Source of the DNA: Bacteriovoracaceae bacterium
GTDB taxonomy: Bacteria; Bdellovibrionota; Bacteriovoracia; Bacteriovoracales; Bacteriovoracaceae
DNA length: 36,391 nucleotides
Assembly (NCBI GenBank): GCA_028378565.1
Contig: JAONMX010000004.1
Span: forward strand, 27,501-63,891
Direction of reading: 5' to 3'
Below the pieces are notes generated by a model. The model searched no databases, had not been told where the DNA came from, and worked only from the letters and a program-made list of their open reading frames with translations. A program made the translations under genes and the position numbers. This document shows positions 15,973-22,232 of this stretch, one piece after another. Each line of letters begins with the position of its first letter. Within the stretch, counting starts at the first letter, position 1.

Positions 15973-16710
15973 ATGGATTTAAATTTAAAAGGTAAAAAAG
16001 CTCTTGTTTTTGGATCAAGCCAAGGAATTGGAAAGGCCGTTGCTAAAAGTTTAATTGGTGAAGGTGTTGATGTTTGCATCAACGGAAGAACAAAAGATAA
16101 AGTTGAAAAAACAGCAAAAGAAATTGGTGCTAAAACTTATGTGGTTGCCGATCTATCAGAGCCAGGGCGTGGTATTTCAGCGACCGAAAAGGCCATCACA
16201 GAACTCGGTGGTCTCGATATAATTATTATTAATACAGGTGGCCCACAAAAAAATGACTTCTTAGATGTAACAATTGAACAGTGGAATACTGATTTTCAAA
16301 GTTTGTGGCTTAGTGCTGTTGAAAGTCTACATATTGCATTGCCTCTTATGAAAGAACAAAACTTTGGAAGAATTTTATTTGTTACTTCTGTTGCAGCAAA
16401 AGAGCCACTACAAGGACTAACGACTTCAAATGGTTTAAGGGCAGGTCTTCAAGGATTGGCAAAAAGTATTTCTAATGAGTATGCGGCCAATGGTATCACC
16501 ATAAACTTACTTCTTCCTGGCTACACCAACACTGAAAGAATTCAAAACCTTAACTTGAGTGAAGAAAAAATCAAATCCATGGTCCCTGCTGGCCGGCTTG
16601 CAGAGCCAAGCGAATTAGGTGACATGGCAACTTTTCTTGCCTCTCCTAAAGCTGGTTATATTACAGGACAGTCTATAGCACTAGATGGTGGTGTCTTACA
16701 CTCTCACTAA
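15973..16710 (+). CDS. Short-chain dehydrogenase/reductase with an atypical active site
   Basis: 245 residues, SDR fold. The nucleotide-binding GSSQGIGKAVA (14-24), INTGGPQ, and C-terminal GYITGQSIALDGG are clear. The catalytic Ser139 is kept, but in the usual YxxxK position the sequence is SNGLR (152-156), so both the general-base Tyr and the Lys are replaced. Such SNxxR SDRs form a known side branch. It starts 3 bases after the dioxygenase gene and ends the plus-strand kynurenine operon. Its substrate is unknown; it may reduce a late intermediate or have a non-catalytic job. Confidence 0.88.
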   Translation: MDLNLKGKKALVFGSSQGIGKAVAKSLIGEGVDVCINGRTKDKVEKTAKEIGAKTYVVADLSEPGRGISATEKAITELGGLDIIIINTGGPQKNDFLDVTIEQWNTDFQSLWLSAVESLHIALPLMKEQNFGRILFVTSVAAKEPLQGLTTSNGLRAGLQGLAKSISNEYAANGITINLLLPGYTNTERIQNLNLSEEKIKSMVPAGRLAEPSELGDMATFLASPKAGYITGQSIALDGGVLHSH

Positions 16711-16728
16711 GCCCATCCGCTTAAAACA

Positions 16729-16737
16729 TGGTATGAT
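16729..16737 (+). promoter_or_regulatory. Possible extended -10 promoter before the radical SAM gene
   Basis: TGGTATGAT (16729-16737) is an extended -10 (TGn plus TATGAT). There is no good -35. A start near 16744 would give a 20-base leader to the remnant ATG at 16764. Confidence 0.3.
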
Positions 16738-16763
16738 ATCAGTACGTTAACAAACTGGATGAT

Positions 16764-16796
16764 ATGCATATAACTCTAATAAAACTACCCAACTGA
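16764..16796 (+). pseudogene. Severed 5' end of the B12-type radical SAM gene
   Basis: An ATG with a weak GGAT upstream opens MHITLIKLPN and then stops (TGA 16794). This peptide looks like the first beta-strand of a cobalamin-binding domain. In the +1 frame the text continues with QLIGLSIMFSNEWP, which corresponds to a later strand of the same domain. An internal deletion plus frameshift would explain both. Confidence 0.5.
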
Positions 16797-16810
16797 TTGG
16801 TCTATCAATT

Positions 16811-18163
16811 ATGTTCTCCAATGAATGGCCTGTTTGCAGAATTCTTATTGAAAAAATTAAAAAAGTTTTTCCTAACGTACCAGTTGTTTGTGGTGGTGAA
16901 GCTGCTACCGCTGATTCACATTATATTATGAAAACGACTCCCGAACTTGATTATCTAATCGAAGGCGAGGGTGAAGAAAAAATTTGGCGTCTCATACAGC
17001 AACTTGAAAGTGAACGTAAACTTGAAAAGGTTCCTGGATTAATTTGGAGAGACTCAAACAAGATTATTCGTCATAACGGAAACAATACTCGTATCAGAGA
17101 AGTTGATCAGATCCCATGGCCTGACTGGAGTGACATCCCTGTAGAAAATTATCTAGGAGCAGGTCTTGGTCAATCAACTTACAATAGACGTGTCATGCCA
17201 ATTGTTGCTTCAAGAGGTTGTCCCTACCAATGTACCTTTTGCACCAACTTAAAAATGTATGGAACAAATTGGTACGCACGATCACCTAGTGATGTTCTTG
17301 ATGAAGTTGAGTTTTATATCAAGAAATATAATATTGAACATTTTGATTTTTGTGACCTCACAGTCATCGTAAATAAAGATTGGGTCATAGACTTTTGCAA
17401 GGAGCTCTACTCTAGAAAGCTCTCTGTTACATGGGGACTTCCATCAGGAACCAGAAGCGAAGTTTTAGATAAAGATGTACTCGACTGGCTACGTAAATCT
17501 GGTCTAGAACGAATGAACTATGCACCTGAAAGCAGAAGCTCCAAAACTTTGAAGATGATTAAAAAAGGGGTTGATCTTGATAAAATGAATCGTTCAATGA
17601 AGCAGGCACTTAATAGCGACCTCAAAGTTAAGGCAACATTAATTTTTGGATTTCCTGATCAAGATTGGAAGCAAGTGAGAGCAAACTTTACATATATGTT
17701 TAAACTAGCTTTTATTGGAATTCATGATGTTGCCTGCTTTCCTTTTGTTCCATATCCAGGATCTGAGCTTCATGAAAGACTTCATAAAGAAAATAAAATT
17801 GATAAGAATTCAAAAGATTATGAGATTTGGCTTACAAATAATATCTTCAACAAAGTTGGAGGGATGAAATCTTACAGCCAAGATATCACTCACAAACAAC
17901 TGCAATGGCTTGTGATTGGTGGGATGTCCTATTTCTATACATTGCAATTTATCATGAGACCATGGCGTTTATTCACCACCCTTTACAGACTTATCACAAA
18001 GAATCCTATTACGATGCTAGAAAATCTTACCTATCAAATGGTTCTTAGCTACTTCGTTTCTAAAAAACAGTTTGCAAAAAATATTACCATTAGTGATGAA
18101 GAATATGATGAAGAATTTAAAGATAAACACAAAATAGGTGAACAGCAAAACAAAGTTATTTAA
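16811..18163 (+). CDS. B12-binding-domain radical SAM protein, N-terminus damaged
   Basis: 450 residues from the first in-frame ATG, which has no ribosome site. The N-terminal part (FPNVPVVCGGEAATADSH, LIEGEGEEKIW) is the second half of a cobalamin-binding domain. The radical SAM core has the cluster motif CPYQCTFC (Cys137, Cys141, Cys144), followed by TIM-barrel segments (HFDFCDLT, YAPESRSSKTLKMIKKG). The first ~60-70 residues expected of the family are missing, see the remnant at 16764. The intact remainder suggests recent damage or an altered start. It ends overlapping the convergent membrane protein gene by 8 bases. Substrate unknown. Confidence 0.75.
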   Translation: MFSNEWPVCRILIEKIKKVFPNVPVVCGGEAATADSHYIMKTTPELDYLIEGEGEEKIWRLIQQLESERKLEKVPGLIWRDSNKIIRHNGNNTRIREVDQIPWPDWSDIPVENYLGAGLGQSTYNRRVMPIVASRGCPYQCTFCTNLKMYGTNWYARSPSDVLDEVEFYIKKYNIEHFDFCDLTVIVNKDWVIDFCKELYSRKLSVTWGLPSGTRSEVLDKDVLDWLRKSGLERMNYAPESRSSKTLKMIKKGVDLDKMNRSMKQALNSDLKVKATLIFGFPDQDWKQVRANFTYMFKLAFIGIHDVACFPFVPYPGSELHERLHKENKIDKNSKDYEIWLTNNIFNKVGGMKSYSQDITHKQLQWLVIGGMSYFYTLQFIMRPWRLFTTLYRLITKNPITMLENLTYQMVLSYFVSKKQFAKNITISDEEYDEEFKDKHKIGEQQNKVI

Positions 18164-19922
18164 TTAACTGAGATCTTTTCCTTAAGAAAATCAAAACCAT
18201 AAATAAAAGAGAAAGGACTGACATAATTAGTCCAACAGTGAAGCTCTTTGGCCAATAACGAAGGCTAACCTCTTTACCTTCTGGGCAATTATATAGATTT
18301 AAATTATTAACTTTTTCATTCAATTGACAATGATCAGACGTCCAACCAAACATATAATTTCGATTTAAAGAAGTAGACTCTGCAATATTCCTAATGATCT
18401 TTGTGTTATTTGTTTCTTTTACAATAGTGCTTGAGTCTGGTGAAATTTCTCCGACATAATTCTCCTGAAAAATCGTTTTTACTCCTAAAGGTACTGTCTG
18501 GTTTTCTTTATCATAGGCAATTCCATGATTTTCTAAAAAAGCGGGATAAAATCCGACCTCACTAAACGTATAATACTTATCATTCTTTTGCCATTTACCA
18601 ACAAAACTGAGTTGCTTCTTCCTCTCTATTTTTGAAAAGCCTTTAAAAGGAAAAGCATCCTTCACAATAGAATGACTCACGTAAAAAACGCTCAGCAAAC
18701 TAAAAGATAAAAAGAAAACTAATGTGTTCGTAGCAAGCTTACTCGACTTCATCTTTAAAAATAAATAAGAAGTTAATGATCCAATATAGTAGCAACTCAG
18801 AAATAGCACGATGACCCTAAAGCGTTGTGAATGCCTCATCGATTCAAACAATGGAAACAGCTTCATGAGCTTCCAAGGACCAAAACTAAGTCTATCACCA
18901 AAACATATTAAGAAATTCATACAAAAAACAAAGTGATAGATACTTCGAGGATTATCTAGCACTTTTTTTACAAACCCTATAAAGAGCATAATAAAGAAGC
19001 CAACCCCTAGATAGAGTCCGTTCTCGTCCCAGCCGTGATCTATCCCTGTCAAAACACTCGTACTATTGGACAGGCCGACAAGATCAGCAATTCTTTCGTA
19101 AAATACTTCCATATTTGTAGTAGGAGTTATCCATTGCCCTGGATTAACAAAGGAATGAATCATTGATGAAATACTCCAACCAGAAAAGTCATGAATAACT
19201 CTTGGATACTTACTCATATAAACGACTGATGGAAAAAGCTTAATCGCTGACAGGCCTACAAAAAGAACGATAACTTTAATCAAATCAATGAAAGTTCTCC
19301 AACTTCTTTTCTTTATACTGCCTAAGATCGTCATAAATAGAATAGAAGTCATGGTTATAACAATAATATAAACGGCGCCCCCAAAAAACATCCAAGTCAA
19401 AGTAAGTGACATGCCAATGATTTTTTCTAACCCTTTTTTTTCATTAAAATAAAAAACAAAAGGGACCAACAAAGCGGGAATAAACTCATGGTGCCCCTGT
19501 GTAATATTTAATGAATAATAAGAACTAAAGGCAAAGAGAGTTGAGCCTACAAAAGCCCCTGCTCTTGATAACTCTTTATGACTGAGGAACTTATAGGTTC
19601 CGATTTGTCCTAGAAAGACCATTAATATTATTTCAAACTTTAACGCTATAATGGCAGGAAAGATAAAGTATAAAACCATAAAGGGGTTTAAAACTCTCGA
19701 GAAGCTTGTTCCTAAGAGTGGTACTCCCCCTTGGTCATAAGGGTTCCACAAAGGAAATTCCTTAAATTTAAAAATTGATTCTAAAGCAACATTGATTTGA
19801 AAAAAGTTATAATCAAAATCATTTATACCTAAATTATTTATATTATAAAGAATTGGTGAATATACGATTATCGATAAAAAGAAAAAGATGAAATATATTT
19901 GTTTATTTGATATTTTTCCCAC
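18156..19922 (-). CDS. Multipass membrane protein, YfhO/GT-C glycosyltransferase-like
   Basis: 588 residues with about 12 hydrophobic helices, a large soluble segment near 420-550 and a final C-terminal helix followed by a basic tail. The first loop, FDYNFFQINVALESI then FPLWNPYDQGGVPLLG, resembles the YfhO/GT-C type, where an acidic residue after helix 1 belongs to the active site. YfhO-like proteins modify cell-envelope glycopolymers with lipid-linked sugars. The start is GTG, overlapping the oxygenase stop (TAGTG), so the two genes are coupled. Exact function is not assignable. Confidence 0.65.
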   Translation of the reverse strand: MGKISNKQIYFIFFFLSIIVYSPILYNINNLGINDFDYNFFQINVALESIFKFKEFPLWNPYDQGGVPLLGTSFSRVLNPFMVLYFIFPAIIALKFEIILMVFLGQIGTYKFLSHKELSRAGAFVGSTLFAFSSYYSLNITQGHHEFIPALLVPFVFYFNEKKGLEKIIGMSLTLTWMFFGGAVYIIVITMTSILFMTILGSIKKRSWRTFIDLIKVIVLFVGLSAIKLFPSVVYMSKYPRVIHDFSGWSISSMIHSFVNPGQWITPTTNMEVFYERIADLVGLSNSTSVLTGIDHGWDENGLYLGVGFFIMLFIGFVKKVLDNPRSIYHFVFCMNFLICFGDRLSFGPWKLMKLFPLFESMRHSQRFRVIVLFLSCYYIGSLTSYLFLKMKSSKLATNTLVFFLSFSLLSVFYVSHSIVKDAFPFKGFSKIERKKQLSFVGKWQKNDKYYTFSEVGFYPAFLENHGIAYDKENQTVPLGVKTIFQENYVGEISPDSSTIVKETNNTKIIRNIAESTSLNRNYMFGWTSDHCQLNEKVNNLNLYNCPEGKEVSLRYWPKSFTVGLIMSVLSLLFMVLIFLRKRSQLIK

Positions 19923-20770
19923 TATTTTTTAAACAAACCTAAAAATCTAATATAGGCCGTGTCATCCATATTAAAAAGTCGTTTATAAACATAGTGAAAA
20001 TAAAGCAAGAAATTCTCAGCATGAATGAAAAACTTTTTAAAAAGGGAGTCCTGTGGTCGTGAGTAATATTTTGTGACTTCTAAAGGAACTTCCTTTCCTT
20101 CGTCGACATAATACCATAGCACTAATGCCTTTCGACAATCTCCCTCAGGAAAATTCATTACTTCTGGAAGACCGTGAACATAGCCATCCTCGATGGTCTG
20201 AATAACACATCTATTAAAATGTGGAGCGACCTTTAGCTTTTGTTCTTTAGCTTTCGGATCCCATAATTCTAGATGGCCATTATATTCATCCTGATAGTTT
20301 TCATTGAAATATAAAAGTAATAACACTTTTCGTGACCATGTTTTCTCATAAGGATGTGCTCGGTGGTCCACATGTAGATTTACACAACCACCTTCTTTAT
20401 GGATAACATAACCACCAGTTTTTAATTCTTTGTCTGCGATCAAGTTTCGAACGCCAGTTAAGTTTTCTAAGTATTCTAGAAAAGAAGGTGTTTGAAGAGA
20501 GCTAACAATATTTTCCATTTTTTTAGTGAAGCCTTGTTTTCTAACAGTTCCCCACACTTTTGCATTTATATGGATAAACGGATGAAACACTTTTTCAGCG
20601 GCACTCGTCTTTTTATTTGAAAGTTCTAAGATTTCTTTGTCCACTCCCGCAACAGCTTCCTCATCTAAGAAGTCATCGAGAATAACACAAGGGTAAGGGT
20701 CACAAGAGACAAACTTCTCTCGATCGAGTTCAATATTGTCTTTATATTTATTTAAATCTATTACACCCAT
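19922..20770 (-). CDS. 2OG-Fe(II) oxygenase family protein
   Basis: 282 residues from ATG 20770 (a TTG eight codons upstream lies between the -10 and -35 elements and is unlikely). The double-stranded beta-helix oxygenase motif is visible: HVD (His133, Asp135), distal His199 in GYVHGLPE, and the 2-oxoglutarate Arg213 in RKALVLWYY. This matches prolyl-hydroxylase-like oxygenases acting on proteins or small molecules. Coupling to the GT-C-like gene suggests a joint role in envelope modification, an inference. The predicted mRNA is leaderless. Confidence 0.8.
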   Translation of the reverse strand: MGVIDLNKYKDNIELDREKFVSCDPYPCVILDDFLDEEAVAGVDKEILELSNKKTSAAEKVFHPFIHINAKVWGTVRKQGFTKKMENIVSSLQTPSFLEYLENLTGVRNLIADKELKTGGYVIHKEGGCVNLHVDHRAHPYEKTWSRKVLLLLYFNENYQDEYNGHLELWDPKAKEQKLKVAPHFNRCVIQTIEDGYVHGLPEVMNFPEGDCRKALVLWYYVDEGKEVPLEVTKYYSRPQDSLFKKFFIHAENFLLYFHYVYKRLFNMDDTAYIRFLGLFKK

Positions 20771-20776
20771 AAATTG

Positions 20777-20805
20777 AGTGTAAGATTGACCCAAATTTTT
20801 GTCAA
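20777..20805 (-). promoter_or_regulatory. Strong promoter predicted to give a leaderless oxygenase mRNA
   Basis: On the minus strand TTGACA (20800-20805), 17 bases, then TACACT (20777-20782). Six bases separate the -10 from the ATG at 20768-20770, so the usual start, 7 bases after the -10, is the A of ATG. No Shine-Dalgarno is present. Confidence 0.55.
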
Positions 20806-20840
20806 TTTATTAGTTATTTCGATAGCTTAGATGATCTAAA

Positions 20841-21386
20841 TCAGTGATTAAAAACCTTTAAAAACACGAAGATAAGGACCCCAGTCACTGAAACGTACAA
20901 CCAGACGGGAAAAGTGAATCTGGCAATTTTTCGGTGCACTTTCCAGTTACTTTTAGCCGCAAAATAGAGTGTTCCCAAAATAGCAGGTAATTGAACAATA
21001 GACAGGGCAATATGTGAAATGAGGATAAAGAAATATATAGGTCGTATTATGCCGGTCGCTATAAACTTAGTATCCCCATGGTAGTGATGATAAAGAAGGT
21101 AAGAAATTAAGAAGACCGCTGAAGTTAAAACTGCACTTAACATTAATTTAATATGCTTAGACTTATTATTCTTTTTGATTGCAACATATCCTGAAATTAA
21201 AAAGACAGTTGTAAGAGAGTTACAAAGAGCATTCACATAAGGAAGAAAGAGAACCCAAGCAGGATAAGTGGAACTAACTTCTTTTGCATAAATCCACCAA
21301 AATAAAAATAAAGTTATTAAAGAACTTACTAATATGATCAGGACCCATTCTCGTGATCGAGCAGGATTATGAATTTCTTGTTCCAT
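20841..21386 (-). CDS. DUF420 membrane protein (CtaM/YozB-like)
   Basis: 181 residues with about five helices. Family signatures: LPYVNALCNSLTTVFLISGYVAI, LLYHHYHGDTKF, RPIYFFILISHIALSI and the C-terminal HRKIARFTFPVWLYVSVTGV. DUF420 proteins of firmicutes (CtaM/YozB) are needed for assembly of heme-A oxidases. The gene overlaps the preceding CPGC gene by 20 bases with no ribosome site, so it relies on coupling. It ends the second respiratory operon. Confidence 0.85.
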   Translation of the reverse strand: MEQEIHNPARSREWVLIILVSSLITLFLFWWIYAKEVSSTYPAWVLFLPYVNALCNSLTTVFLISGYVAIKKNNKSKHIKLMLSAVLTSAVFLISYLLYHHYHGDTKFIATGIIRPIYFFILISHIALSIVQLPAILGTLYFAAKSNWKVHRKIARFTFPVWLYVSVTGVLIFVFLKVFNH

Positions 21387-21600
21387 TTGAGTGATCGAAG
21401 TTATTTAAGTTACGATTTTTAATAATCGTACGATAAATAAGATAAAAAGGAATATAAGTTAAAAGAACAAAAATACATAGAGCAGCTACAATATAATTAT
21501 TCTTAGGATCTTCCATCGACCCTGCACATCCAGGACATGCATAAGTCGACAGAGATAAAAACGATATTAAAAGTATTTTATAAATATTACTTAGAATCAT
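21367..21600 (-). CDS. Small exported membrane protein with a CPGC motif
   Basis: 77 residues from ATG 21600, which overlaps the stop of the subunit III gene as TAATG; this fixes the start. A signal-like hydrophobic N-terminus ends at TYA, then CPGCAGSMEDPKNN, one further transmembrane helix (about 34-53) and a polar tail. The Cys-Pro-Gly-Cys pair just outside the membrane suggests a metal or redox role, for example in copper handling for oxidase assembly, but I do not recognise a named family. Context: subunit III upstream, DUF420 downstream. Confidence 0.7.
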   Translation of the reverse strand: MILSNIYKILLISFLSLSTYACPGCAGSMEDPKNNYIVAALCIFVLLTYIPFYLIYRTIIKNRNLNNFDHSNGTRNS

Positions 21601-22232
21601 TATAGTAAGTACACAAATGTGAAAACAAGAATCCACACAAGGTCAACAAAGTGCCAAAACAATCCGGCCATTTCTAAGAGATGATAATCACCTTTATCAA
21701 ATCGACCATCAAGGGCCAACTTAAACATGTAACATAAATACATGACACCAGTGAAAACGTGCAAGCCGTGAAAGCCTGTAATTGCAAAGAACGTTGATGA
21801 AAATAAACCATTTCCATGAGCATAACTATTGAATGTCATACCTAGGTCATTCATTAGGTGATTATATTCATAAACCTGTAAACCTAAGAAAGTTGCCCCA
21901 CCAAAAATGGTAATGGCCAACCAATTTAACATATGTTTTCTATTTCTCATCTTACAAGCGTCAATGGCCATAACCATCGAAACAGAAGAACAGATTAATA
22001 AAAATGTCATCGTACTAGAAAGTCCAACACCACCAAGTGCCTGAACTGGGTTTGGCCAATCGTTTGCGGTAGCTCTAAGAACGCCATAAGCGAGGAGTAA
22101 TCCAGAAAAAGACATCGCATCGGTCATTAGAAACAACCACATCCCAACTTTACTTGGGGAAGCTTTTCCAAATTGTGGATCGTTAGGATATTCTAGTGGA
22201 CCATCATGTAGTTTAATTGTTGCTGTACTCAT
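21600..22232 (-). CDS. Cytochrome c oxidase subunit III (second copy, in the bc operon)
   Basis: 210 residues, five predicted helices, with canonical landmarks: MWLFLMTDAMSFSGLLLAY, FLGLQVYEYNHL, SSTFFAITGFHGLHVFTG and GLFWHFVDLVWILVF. It is a better match to family consensus than the subunit III in the oxidase operon. No subunit I or II lies next to it; instead it directly follows the octaheme cytochrome gene (1-base overlap). It may be the true partner of the oxidase, or serve a supercomplex. Confidence 0.93.
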   Translation of the reverse strand: MSTATIKLHDGPLEYPNDPQFGKASPSKVGMWLFLMTDAMSFSGLLLAYGVLRATANDWPNPVQALGGVGLSSTMTFLLICSSVSMVMAIDACKMRNRKHMLNWLAITIFGGATFLGLQVYEYNHLMNDLGMTFNSYAHGNGLFSSTFFAITGFHGLHVFTGVMYLCYMFKLALDGRFDKGDYHLLEMAGLFWHFVDLVWILVFTFVYLL

